From the NCBI GenBank assembly GCA_030068145.1, contig JAPJBO010000805.1, forward strand, positions 1 through 64,000: a DNA stretch of 64,000 nt. The letters run 5' to 3'. The translations under genes were made by a program, and so were the position numbers. The notes under the pieces were generated by a model. That model was not told where the DNA came from, made no database searches, and was given only the letters and a program-made list of their open reading frames with translations. Positions within the stretch are counted from its first letter, which is position 1. The number at the start of each line of letters is the position of its first letter. This stretch comes from Diplonema papillatum. Taxonomy: Eukaryota > Euglenozoa > Diplonemea > Diplonemida > Diplonemidae. Shown here piece by piece: positions 20,801 to 30,285 of the stretch.

Positions 20801-23800
20801 CCGACCGGAAAAGTGTTCCGAACGGCGGACCCCGCCATCCAGTGGGAACCATGGACAAGGGAGGAAAGAAGCATAAGAGTTGCGACCGCGCAACCACATG
20901 CATCCGGTTGTGATGACTTTGAGGTCTGCAGCTCTTTGTACCAATGGCTGTTGTGGCGACGATGCTCTGTTGATGCGAGGCCGTTGGCCAACGCGCTGAC
21001 GACGATCGGGAAAGCACATCCGCTTCCAATAATAGGCTATACAGATACGATCGTTCAGGACAGCGGGAGCACCGCCGCACCACAGCGGGGGTTTTCAGCG
21101 GTGTAAGACAAAGAGGGAGTGCAAGCAGCATCAGGAGATGAGAAGGGCACACGTATGCCGGGGCAATGTTGAACCCGCCAGAAAAGCGATGGCCACGCAG
21201 TAACGTGTGTGTTAAACATCGATTGCCACAGTGCACCTGCAGACGACGACGGGTGGCAACCGTCACCGGAAGGGGCACCATCGGGCGGTGTTGTCGGAGC
21301 ATAGACAGCGACGGCAGGAAGAACCCCACCGACAATGCAGAAGAGGACTGCAGATTCAAAAAGCCCCACTCGGCACGGCCGCCGATACAAGTAAACATGA
21401 GAACGTGGGTTGGCAGCAGCAGAGGACGAAGTGGTAGGCACAGAAGAGTGGAATCTGGTGTCAGAAAACCTCAGCATCCGCATGTGACGGCATTCTGCAT
21501 CATTAGCTTGTGGTTTCCTATTTGCTCGTCTCAGATCGCCGACGAAAGAAAGCGGTGAGCATCAGCGACTGCTCTGCACAAACGAGACCGCGACGACACA
21601 CAAGAAGGGGCCGAGCCAAGTCGAAGAACAGCCCAGGAAGGGCCCTGAAGAGTCAAAGAGCCCGCCAGAAGACGGAGGAAGAGAAGTGCCCGTAGATCAA
21701 AAGAAGAAGGTGATCCCGCCCTCTGAAAGGAAAGCCAAAATTTGGCTGGAAACGGACACCCGACGGACACACAGAAGGACCCGCGAAGTGGTATCCTATA
21801 GGACCCTTCAGCATGAGGAGCCTTCCGGCGTTTCTTTTAAAAGAAACGGAAACGTTTCCGTTTCCGTTTCCGTTTCCGTTTCCATATTTCGAAAAAACTA
21901 AAAGAAACGGCGTTTCCATCCAACTTAGCCCTAGGGGGGGGGGGGGGGGGGGTGATGTACTCAACACCCCCGACACGTACTTTCCACCCCCCGAAAGTAC
22001 TTTCCACCCCCCGAAAAGTACTTTCCACCCCCCGAAAAGTACTTTCCACCCCCCGAAAAGTACTTTCCACCCCCCGAAAAGTACTTTCCACCCCCGACGA
22101 AAAATTTCCACCCCCCGAAAAGTACTTTCCACCCCCGGACAAAAAAACTCCACCCCCCAAAATGTACTTTCCACCCCCCGATGGAAATTTTCCACCCCCC
22201 AAAAAGTACTTTCCACCCCCGGACAAAAAAATTTCCACCCCCAGAAAAGTACTTTCCACCCCTCGAAACTACTTTCCACCCCCCGACCAGATACGCAAAC
22301 TCTTTCGAACGCTGCACACGGGTATCCTTCAAGTGACCTCTAACTATCTGTTGCATACGCGTATCCGGATCTGAAAGCCGAAGACTTTGTAACACTTTAC
22401 CGCAACCGAAGTCGCGAACCGGGTTCGGCTTGCACTGCAAAAGCAGCATAATTGTGTCTTGCGCCCGAGCGCGGAAATCCGCCACCCGCCATTCGGCTAG
22501 AGTGCAAGAACACAATTGCGAAGCGTACTACAAACGGATAGTGTTACAAAGGCGAACGAATCATGCGAGAACCTATGGAGGGGCCCCTCGACAGCTTTCA
22601 GAACACGGCATAGTAAGTCAAGAGTCGGATAAGCGTGTACACGTTTTACTCCCGTTTGATCTGCATTTTCCACCTTTCCCCCCTTTCTTTGATTTGCTGT
22701 GTGTATTTGCAAAAACAGTTCCAGCCACAATCTGCAGGTCTGCGGGCTTGCGGGTTTGCGGGTATGCGGGGTTTGCGATTTCGGGTTTGCGGGAACGGGT
22801 ATGCGGGTTCGGGTATGCGGGTATGCGGGTTTGGGTACGCGGGTATGCGGGTTTGGGTATGCGGGTTTGGGTTTGCGGGTTTGCAGGTTCGGGTATGCGG
22901 GTTTGCGAGAACGGGTATGCGGGTTCGGGTATGCGGGTTTGGGTATGCGGGTTTGGGTTTGCGGGTTTGCAGGTTCGGGTATGCGGGTTTGCGGGAACGG
23001 GTATGCGGGTTTGCGAGAACGGGTATGCGGGTTCGGGTATGCGGGTTTGCGGGTTTGGGTACGCGGGTATGCGGGTTTGGGTATGCGGGTTTGGGTTTGC
23101 GGGTTTGCAGGTTCGGGTATGCGGGTTTGCGGGAACGGGTATGCGGGTTTGCGAGAACGGGTATGCGGGTTCGGGTATGCGGGTTTGGGTTTGCGGGTTT
23201 GCAGGTTCGGGTATGCGGGTTTGCGAGAACGGGTATGCGGGTTCGGGTATGCGGGTTTGCGGGAACGGGTATGCGGGTTTGCGGGAACGGGTATGCGGGT
23301 TTGCGATTTCGGGTTTGCCCGAAAATCCCGAAAAGTACTTTCCACCCCCCGAAAGTACTTTCCACCCCCCGACCAAAAATTTCCACCCCCCGAAAAGTAC
23401 TTTCCACCCCCCGACGAAACGTTTCCACCCCCCGATAAGTACTTTCCACCCCCCGATAAACACTTTCCGCCCCCCGACAAAAAAATTCCACCCCCCGACA
23501 AGTACTTTCCACCCCCCGAAAAATACTTTCCACCCCCCGACAAAAATTTCCACCCCCCGAAAAGTACTTTCCACCCCCCGAAAAGTACTTTCCACCCCCC
23601 GAAAAGTACTTTCCACCCCCCGACAAAAATTTCCACCCCCCGACATCGATTTATACCCCCCGATTTATACTCTATACCCCCCGATTTATACTCTATACCC
23701 CCGGATTTATACTCTTTACCCCCCGTTTTTCGGGGGGTGGAAAGTACGTGTCGGGGGTAAAAAGTAATTCACGGGGGGGGGGGGGGGTCGGTCAAAAAAT

Positions 23801-26800
23801 TTATCCGACCAAATATTCGGAAAGCCCTGTCCTCAACGGATTCAAACGTGTCCTCAAAATCTCGAAACCGACCATTTTCGGACTGCAGATGGAATTTTTC
23901 GGCAGGAGTCCGAAAAAAGCCGAAATCTGTGACATTTTTTCGTGGAATGAGTGATATAACTTTAACCCACTCCGACCAACCGGACATATATGTCCGGTTT
24001 AATCTGGAATTTTCTGTAGGTGTGCTTGGGGGGCGCCAAGAAATTCCCAAAAATATGGAATTCACCCATTTCGAGCATATCTTTTCATTGCCGCCCTCGA
24101 ACGTCAAAAATCGTCAGCAATGATGTTTGCAACAATGTGGCAAGATTGGAGAACCCCCGGAAAATCGGCTTTTTTTAGAGCTTTTTTAGCATTTATTATC
24201 TTTTTTATCAGCAGTCGAAATCCCACGATGAAATGCCTCGAAGGAAGCGGGCGGCCACGGAAATGAAGAGTGTGGGGTCTACCGAGGAAGAGGAGGAAGA
24301 GGATGGCGATGAAGACAACAATTGGTCGGGAAGGACAGTGCGCGAGAAAATGCTTCATCTCGACACCGCCACGCTTGGCGGGTAACCTTGAGCGGAGAAC
24401 GGTGGTCGACTCTTGCGCGGGTAACGGTGGTCGACTCTTGCGAGAGCTGGGACAGACACCGGTCGCGACGCGAGTTCGGCGGGGTGTGACGCTGCAGCTT
24501 CGTGGCGAGCAGACGGGGTGGAGTGCGGTATATCGCACTCACATGCGAGCGATGGAGGGCAGTTTTGCGGTGCCATCGGCAGTGAACATTCTTAGCTTCG
24601 CCCGCGAACATTTCAACATGCGTTGCAGGAGTGTGGCACGCTTACCGGAGCTGGACACTTCTCAGGTGTCGAGCTTCTGCCTCCAACACGGTATCAGATT
24701 CCAGCTCAATCCGGAGACAGTGTACACAGCGCTGTACAACCGGCTCAGTCGACCGAGACGAAGACCGACCCCACCCAGCCAACGTCTTGTTCCTGGCCAA
24801 CCCGCGGCCACTTTATGGACATTTTCGGCGAGCGACCAAATAATAGGGCGCTGAAGTCCCCGCAAAGCCTGCACCGAAGCGTCCCGGCTGACCACCAAAG
24901 GAACAGGCGCCGAAGTCCTCCGCAAAGGCTGTCGAAGCGAGGCCGCCGAAAGAGAAAAGATGCAGAGTATTGCCACAGGTTCTTTGCATTCTAGATCATG
25001 TCCTTGTCGTGGAGCAGCAACAGCACGGTCGAGCCAACCCCGAATTACCGTTCACCAAGAAGGCCGGACCGAATCCGTCCTACGACCTTCGACGAGGATT
25101 CCTCCCACTGGCATCTTCAGATGTATGTTCACCGACCTGGTGGTCACCCAGATCATTGGGCATGCGTGTGTATGCTGCAGGGAAAGGGAGTATCTCGATT
25201 ATGCGAATTTCTTCGCTGTGCTGGCACATTCGCGATGGGGTTGTCCGTAAAAGAGGATCTCTACTCGTACTGGTCCGTGAACCCTATCGAACAGGGCGCG
25301 CTTCTTTTCTGAAACCATGTCCAGGAAAAGGTGGCTCGATATTTACAGGACACTGCACTTCACAGACCCCCTCAGTGGAAAGAAGGAACACTCGGACCGA
25401 CTCATCAAGATACGAGAAATTATCCAGCTTGTGTCTCTCCAGTGGCGGGACATCTATGCTCCGCTACTTGCTTTGATCGCAAGAAGGAATGGCACAATCT
25501 ACGTTCCGTCGATGCAAATGAGACGGTTCTGTCATCTCAATGATCACGTTCGTGCCGCTGGCCTGCTTTCTCTGTGGCGGTTAGGTGTCGGCCGCTTTCT
25601 GTGCAGGATCGCTCTCATGTTCGTTCCGCGGGTTCCTTTCCGCGTTTTTGCCATAAGGGCAGCTACAGACGCCTGGGCCTGTGCTCAGGTGACGGTGTGC
25701 CCAGACCTTGCATTTGGCATGCGGAACGTACGGAATTCCGCACGTGATGAACATTGTGATTTTCCGTACGTCTGGAAATCCGAACGTGTTTCCGCACGTG
25801 TTTTCCGCATGTGTTTCTGCATGTATTAACCCCTGCCGCCTACCAACATGCCTACTATGTAGAACCGTGTAGAACGAGTGCAAACAATACATACAGTTTC
25901 AGCTTAGTTTCAGCTTAGTGTGAGTTTGATCAAAGATATGCAATACATACAGGAAGCAAAATGCCGGTTCTACATTGCTGAGACTGCTCTTGCAGTATCG
26001 TACCTCCATGCCCGTGACATTATTCATCGTGACCTCAAAGCGGAGAACCTTGTTCTCGATGCAGAAGGGTATGCAATTCCTTATGTACCGGATATGAACA
26101 TATGGGTCTGACATTGTTTTCGTTGTGTTATCCCTGTGGTTTTGGTTGGCCAACTGGCTTGGACTTGGCGGCTAGGTAGGCTGGAGGCTGACTCAGGCAG
26201 GCTGCTTTTATGCCATCAAAACGCAAACCGGGCAGTGGTTTGAAAAAAATGGACATGAGACATACTTGTACCCCGCCTTAAAAAAAAAGCGGGATCCCCG
26301 CTTTTTTTTTCTTTTTTCCCAATTTTGGAAAAAGCGGGGGAAAACGCGGGGAAAAAGGGGGCAAAGCGGGGAAAAAGCGGGTAATTCAATACTCGCGTAC
26401 CTCATCGTCACACTCTCCCGCCGAGTTTCGGAGCCAAACACTGCGTGATGTCGCCGTTGATGAGGAGTTTGCCCTGAGCGAGAGCTCGTTCGGGGTCAGC
26501 CTCGTACTCAGGGTTGAAAACCCCGAGCGACCCCAGTTACAAGCAGGGCATGTATTCAGAATGCCTGTGCGCAGCTGCGGAAGTCGCAGCCGAAGTCGCT
26601 CCGGTTTCATAGCCGTCACTGTCGCTGCCAGCCGAAGGAACGGCTTTCGGGGCGACTCTGCCTTGCTTCCCGTTTTCACACTTCTTCGGGGCGACCTTCT
26701 TGGCCACGGGGGAAAGGTTGCGTGTGCGTCGCCGACCCCCCCAGTTCGGGAAAAGGGGTCATGCCCAATATAAGAAAGGGGGTCCGGGCCCGTCCGAACC

Positions 26801-27844
26801 AATGTCCCCGGCACCGCGCTTGGTCTGTGCAGGCATCTCTTTTTCGGAAGCATGCCTGATCTACGACCCGAGGACCTCCGAGCCTCCCCGACAGGTGTGG
26901 ACGACCTGTTCGCCCATATTCGTCCAGAATTGTGTTGTCTGATCCCCCGCTTTTTCCCCGCGTTTCCCCCGCTTTTTAAAAAAGCGGGGAAAAAGCGGGG
27001 GAAATCCCCGCTTTCCCCCTGCTTTTTTCCCCGCTTCCCCCGCTTTTTTTAAAGGCGGGGTACAAGTATGATGAGAAGACATAAAAGCAGGTTCCGTCAA
27101 AGGCGGACACAGCCCGAGTTTTCCTTTCAAGCCGGGTCGCCAGCATCTATGATTGGGCGTATATTTGAGGGCTAGGAACCCGAAGTACAGAAAGGAGAAC
27201 ATCGGTGGAAATGGACAAAATCTTTTTCTTAGGCTTCTTCGTTGTTCTTAGCTGTGAGCCGGGGGGAGGTCATGGCAGAAAGAAGAAGATTGGAGTGAAG
27301 CAGACCTCAAACCCCCCTCTACTTCACGTTCACACACCCTAATTGGTTCCTAATACACAGCCATGTCGCTTTGACTGACTTCGGATTCGCTCAGATGGTG
27401 GGGCGTAACGAAGTTCTTGCCCATCAGACCTGCGGGACGTTGGCTTACATGGCACCAGAAATCTTCGTAAGCCGAACAGTCGGCTATGGTCCCGCCGTTG
27501 ATTGGTGGTCGCTCGGCGTTCTGCTGTTCAACATGCTCACTGGCTGCTATCCCTTCTTATGCAAGACGGCACAAGAAACCGTCCGGGCGATAACAACAGC
27601 ACCTCTTCAGTTTCCCTCTACCCCTAAGCTCTCAGCGAATGCCGTCAGCCTCACCTCAGCATTGCTCACTAAGAATGCAGACAATAGGCTGCACAACATC
27701 GATACATTCAAGAAGGATGCATGGTTCGATGGCTTCGATTGGGACGCTTGTTTGCAGTATGCCACGATTCAGTTGTCGAGAGTAACAAAAACAAGAGACC
27801 GGTTGGGAAAGGTTGTGGAGTCGTACCGTGTTCGGAAAATATGA
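14809..27844 (+). CDS. Globin-PH-AGC serine/threonine kinase fusion (five exons, 682 aa)
   Basis: Exons: 14809-15830, 16010-16229, 16396-16602, 25953-26068 and 27361-27844; all four introns are GT-AG and every join keeps frame and family motifs. Residues 66-198 form a flavohaemoglobin/globin-sensor-type globin: Trp79, CD1 Phe110, E7 probably Gln119, proximal F8 His147 in LAKYHALLGI, then the WEKAYDF H helix; B10 is probably Tyr95. Residues about 243-352 are a PH domain (FRKKFLVLRGRYLYVHR ... EQWYEML). The kinase spans 385-644: GRGSFGKV loop, AVK Lys414, alphaC Glu433, HRDLKAEN (Asp510), DFG (528-530), APE (553-555) and Arg631. PH plus AGC kinase recalls Akt/RAC. The residue aligned with the PDK1 site is Gln544, with Thr545 next to it, and the 38-residue tail has no FxxF(S/T)Y hydrophobic motif. 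The inferred role is haem-gated signalling at membranes. The first 65 residues are low-complexity. Confidence 0.85.
15004..15402 (+). other. Globin domain of the fusion kinase
   Basis: Residues 66-198, lying wholly in exon 1. The helix A Trp, the HYKLL...EMF B-to-CD segment, the LAKYHALLGI F helix and the WEKAYDF H helix line up with flavohaemoglobin N-terminal domains. The GH region MLMLFGKALMCAMKATLG is also typical. Tyr at B10 and Gln at E7 usually mark tight O2 or NO binding; the B10 call needs one inserted residue in the BC corner, so it is tentative. Confidence 0.82.
15831..16009 (+). other. Intron 1 of the fusion kinase; retention would give a kinase-less form
   Basis: 179 bp, GTATGA...CTCAG, splitting the conserved last Trp codon of the PH domain. 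Reading into the intron continues YELLCQ and stops at 15885, while splicing gives YEMLKQ. Either product keeps a PH C-terminal helix, so a 358-residue globin-PH protein is possible. Confidence 0.6.
16778..16843 (-). repeat. tRNA-derived SINE fragment (A and B boxes)
   Basis: On the minus strand TGGTCCAGAGG (A box, 16835-16825) and GGTTCGATGCC (B box, 16791-16781) stand at normal spacing for an internal RNA polymerase III promoter. No clean cloverleaf forms, so this is a tRNA-derived repeat, not a tRNA gene. Confidence 0.5.
16981..17201 (+). repeat. Direct repeat pair in kinase intron 3
   Basis: GGCGGGCGTAAGCGTTCAAC followed by an A run occurs at about 16981 and again at about 17177, bracketing a 170-bp GC-rich segment. 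It could be a duplication or insertion scar. No gene is seen inside. Confidence 0.45.
17470..17528 (+). repeat. tRNA-like B box with T-run terminator
   Basis: GGTTCGATTCC (17502-17512) is followed within 20 bp by eight T residues, as in a pol III transcript end. The upstream A box is weak (TAGCCTAACCG). Probably a SINE remnant. Confidence 0.4.
17851..18049 (+). repeat. 21-bp tandem repeat ending in a palindrome
   Basis: At least four units of GTCTTTATTCGCGCCCAAAA, bordered by variants and closed by GTCTCTATTAGCGC/GCTAATAGAGAC, a near-perfect palindrome. The same family recurs at 20459-20651. Confidence 0.75.
18128..18513 (+). repeat. 0.4-kb dispersed repeat, copy 1
   Basis: First of four copies of a family starting CAGATACGCAAAC and running through CGCGAACCGGGTTCGG to GATCTGCATTT. 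This copy lacks the last about 60 bp shared by the other three. Function is unknown. Confidence 0.85.
19060..19493 (+). repeat. 0.4-kb dispersed repeat, copy 2
   Basis: Full-length copy ending TATTTGCAAAACAGTTCC. It leads directly into the GGGTTTGC minisatellite, an arrangement repeated at copy 3. Confidence 0.85.
19497..19925 (+). repeat. GGGTTTGC / GGGTATGC minisatellite
   Basis: About 430 bp built from GCGGGTTTGC, GGGTATGC and GGGTTAGGGTATGC blocks. Strong G-strand bias makes long open frames on both strands that are artefacts. GGGTTA units resemble telomeric repeats, but the array is not a plain telomere repeat. Confidence 0.85.
20459..20651 (+). repeat. Palindromic AAGTCTCTATT repeat array
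   Basis: Same unit family as 17851-18049, here with AGCGGCCGCT palindromes flanked by CTCTATT/AATAGAG arms, which can fold into nested hairpins. It ends at a G run where the next element starts. Confidence 0.7.
20667..21934. mobile_element. Inverted-repeat DNA element, 'GGAAACG' family, copy 1
   Basis: Bounded by imperfect inverted termini (GGCTATGTAGGATGGAAACG on the left; the complement of CGTTTCCATCCAACTTAGCC on the right) with GTTTCC/GGAAAC tandem runs just inside both ends. About 1.27 kb; no transposase recognised, so probably non-autonomous. A second copy lies at 40971-43478. It sits inside the kinase intron and serves as the empty-site reference for two insertions in copy 2. Confidence 0.75.
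21960..22287 (+). repeat. 21-bp minisatellite ACTTTCCACCCCCCGAAAAGT, array 1
   Basis: About 15 units with variants, running into dispersed-repeat copy 3. A second array of the same unit is at 23331-23760. Confidence 0.85.
22288..22722 (+). repeat. 0.4-kb dispersed repeat, copy 3
   Basis: Near-identical to copy 2 and likewise followed by the GGGTTTGC minisatellite, so the repeat plus minisatellite appears to have duplicated as a unit. Confidence 0.85.
22740..23322 (+). repeat. GGGTATGC / GGGAACG minisatellite, array 2
   Basis: About 580 bp with higher-order units of GGGTATGCGGGTTTGCGAGAAC type. Long open frames in all directions are products of the repeat. Confidence 0.85.
23331..23760 (+). 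repeat. 21-bp minisatellite ACTTTCCACCCCCCGAAAAGT, array 2
   Basis: About 20 units, grading into TTTATACCCCCCGA and ending in an inverted unit (GGGGGGTGGAAAGTACGTG at about 23731), then a 15-G run. Confidence 0.8.
24233..25480 (+). pseudogene. PiggyBac-like transposase relic in kinase intron 3
   Basis: Fragments in different frames follow the order of a PiggyBac transposase. There is an acidic N-terminal start at 24233 (EEEEEEDGDEDNNWSG), then FTKKAGPNPS near 25040 and MFTDLVVTQI near 25125. KEDLYSYWSVNPIEQ follows near 25250, and finally MSRKRWLDIYRTLHFTDP and DRLIKIREII at 25317-25440, the conserved region that opens the DDE domain. At least three frame changes separate these pieces, and the catalytic C-terminal half is not seen. 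A dead DNA transposon copy; the segment 24400-24950 is only tentatively part of it. Confidence 0.6.
26201..27090. mobile_element. Foldback element in kinase intron 4
   Basis: Inverted ends share TGCTTTTATG and ACTTGTACCCCGCCTT (left about 26203-26283; right about 27045-27090), followed inward on both sides by tandem AAAAAGCGGGG runs. About 0.9 kb with a non-coding centre; no transposase. Confidence 0.6.
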
Positions 27845-28584
27845 GACCGGAAAATTGGACTGTTTGCAGGTGAAAATCTTGGACTTAATTCCGCTTGGAG
27901 TCGTAGTAAGTAAGACCAAGTTTGGAGTTTTCTGTTCGTGACCTCGTAAGCTTGTATTGCAGTGGCCCTGGTGGCGACCTCCGCCACCGGTGCGTTTTTA
28001 CGGTACGCCGGTGCGCTATGTGTACTTTTCTCGTACTTTTTTCTGACTCGGTCCGAGTCAGACGGCCGTTGGGAATTTAATGCCAGCTAATTTCGTGCAA
28101 AGCGCCGGCAGAGAACGAAGTCCACCGAACAGGACACGAATTTTTTTGTCTGTGGGTTTCGGGCTCTGTCGCTGGCGACACTACCTGGGGTCGAATATGC
28201 TTTCCCACACTGACCGCTGATTAAAGTGGTCTCTGCCCTGCCAGTTGTCCCCCCCCGTCCCTTCTTTCCAATTCCATTAAAGCCAGACCAATACACAACG
28301 ACCGCCTCCTTCTTTTTTTTTGAGCAATTTACCAGCAGGGGTTTATATAGCTTCCCCCCCTCTGTAGAAAAGTCCTTTTCGCCCTCGGGGGGGATCCAAA
28401 ATTATTTAGAAATGGTAGTCAAGAGGCAAGCACTACAATGCCAGCCCAGCCCAACGCAACCCAACCTCAGTGTTGATAATAGGAATCAGACAAAATGGTT
28501 AGCTAATTTGTAAGAGAGGGGGGTCTGGGGGCATCGCCCCCCAGCGCACGGTACGGTACAGCGAAGAATTCCCGCGCCAGTCAA
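27845..28584. other. 3' flank of the kinase gene
   Basis: No gene seen. It could hold the 3' UTR. A short GT-AG-like pair near 27870 does not extend the kinase tail convincingly. Confidence 0.4.
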
Positions 28585-28706
28585 CTTCTATATGGAATCC
28601 AAATTCAATTAGAATCGGTAGTCAACGTCTGATGCCAAATCCCAAATCTAATTAGAATTTGTAGTCAACGTCCAATTTCCGATTCCAAATTTAATTAGAA
28701 TTGGTA

Positions 28707-29898
28707 AAGGGGGGGTAGACCTATTATCCACCCAATTTTTCCCGAGAATTCCGCGAACTTTAAAACTAGTGGCGTTAAAAAATTGCTATTATCCAGGCTT
28801 TATCCAATGGTTATCCAAGGGCTATCCAGGGTTTTGTTGCAGGGTGGTGTTTTTTTCCTTCGCGCCTTCGGCGCGATATTGACTGACTTGTTTGGTAAAA
28901 CCAACCTGTCCGGTCGAAACCCAGCACACGTTCCCTGTTAGTGGGGGAACAAGCCAACCCTTAGACAATTCTGCTTGTCTAGGTTAGGAAGAGTCAACAT
29001 CGAAGGATCGAAATGCAACATTGCTATGAACGCTTGGCTGCCACAAGCCCCCTTTCCTGTGGCAATTTTTCTGTCACCTCCGGCTTCATCCCTTGAACAT
29101 AACTGAGGGATTTCGATATCACAATGCACTCCCACGATTCCCGTTCGTTTTCGCCGCCTGGCCGACATTCATCCCTGCACTGGATGCGGTAGAAGTGCCA
29201 CAGAACAACCCACAGGTTGACATACCAGCCGTATCTGCACCGAGTTGCACCTGCACCTGGTCCGACCAATTCTGCTGAGACAACAGAAAATAGTCCACAC
29301 CAGCTAGGAGGAGCGGCGCTTCAGCCGTCCTCTTCACAGCGCCAGCAAAGCAAAGCGCACCCACAGGGTGGCAGAGTGTGCTGGTTCAGGTCCGGTCCAA
29401 AACCTTGTGTCTTTTTGGAAATGGCCAAATTTTTTTTTTCCGGAAAAAAATTGGGTTTTTTGAATTTTAAAATTTTGGAACAAACTCTGCAGTAATTTTA
29501 GAGGAAGTTGAGCAATTTTTTTTTTTTCCAAATTTTTTTTTTGGAGGCCATCGGCCCCGCGGGAGCGTTTTAAAAAGACACAAGGTTTTGACCCTGCATG
29601 CTACATCAAACTGCGGCCTTGAGAAACCATTGATCATCCTCTTTTCCGTTTTAACAGCTCTTTTTTCTTGTTTTCACTCTCTCTTGTTTGCTTGTTGGCA
29701 ACATTTACATTCTATGCTGTTTCCACACTTCTTCTCACTTGGTGTGCTGTTGTTACACTCACAGCAGGTGGATAGGCCCACTTCCATAAAAATTTAACTC
29801 ACCACTGAAAATTTAAAAAGTTAAATTTATCTCCAAAACCAGTCGACCTATTATCCTAGGATAACAGGTCACCCTGGATAGTAGGTCTACCCCCCCTT
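28707..29898 (+). mobile_element. TA-target inverted-repeat element, copy 1
   Basis: Termini AAGGGGGGGTAGACCTA inverted at both ends, flanked by TA on each side (28705-28706, 29899-29900). 1,192 bp including a nested MITE (29387-29600). Without it, it matches copy 2 at 41364-42287 in reverse orientation. TA duplication suggests a Tc1/mariner-type helper. No transposase is encoded. Confidence 0.85.
29387..29600 (+). mobile_element. Nested MITE with CCTTGTGTCTTTTT termini
   Basis: Inverted ends CAAAACCTTGTGTCTTTTT and its complement. Its absence from TA-target copy 2 (complement of about 41640-41680) shows it inserted later. About 214 bp with poly(A)/poly(T) interior. The left terminus is degraded. 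Confidence 0.65.
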
Positions 29899-30037
29899 TA
29901 GTCAACGTTCTAGTTTGGATCCAAATTTAATTAGAATTGGAGGTCAACGTCTAAGTTCGGATCCAAATTTAATTATAATTGGTAGTCAACGTCCAATGTC
30001 GGATCCAAATTTAATTACGGAGAAAACCATAAGGGAA

Positions 30038-30160
30038 GCACTTAAGTCGGGAAAATATTTATCGGAAACTGTTTCCGATAAATATATTTTTTTTTGTTTC
30101 CGATAAATATTTTTTTTTTTGTTTCCGATAAATATTTTTTTCTGTTTCCGATAAGTATTG
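30038..30160 (+). repeat. TTTCCGATAAATA repeat, left arm
   Basis: Several units of TTTCCGATAAATATTTTTT. The reverse complement recurs at 31469-31550, so the 1.3 kb between them is bracketed by inverted arms. Confidence 0.7.
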
Positions 30161-30285
30161 ATCACTTTGACAGTAGTTCACCTACTTCGTCCCGTGGACG
30201 ACCGCGACGAAGCCAAATACGATCGGTTTTCTATCTAGTTTCGGGTCGAAAGCTTCCCAAGCAAAGGCTGTTCAATTTTCAACAC

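Larger units (their letters stand above)
16603..25952 (+). other. Intron 3 of the fusion kinase, 9.35 kb, packed with repeats
   Basis: It starts GTATGC after NHFS and ends ACATACAG before EAKCRFY. The joined protein NHFSEAKCRFYIAE is standard AGC kinase sequence, so the two sides belong together despite the distance. All other introns recognised here are 44-1587 bp. The content is itemised in separate entries. Confidence 0.8.
28585..30020 (+). repeat. 45-bp tandem repeat split by a TA-target element
   Basis: Units of GGTAGTCAACGTC ... CCAAATTTAATTAGAATT lie at 28585-28706 and 29899-30020. Removing the element at 28707-29898 and one TA rejoins a normal repeat unit. Confidence 0.75.

Noticed and set aside
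19060-23322. CRISPR-like array from regularly spaced repeats
   Set aside because: Units are contiguous minisatellites without unique spacers, in eukaryotic DNA.
19560-23767. Long Gly/Arg or Pro/Thr-rich frames over G-rich arrays
   Set aside because: Minisatellite translation on both strands with no non-repeat domain.
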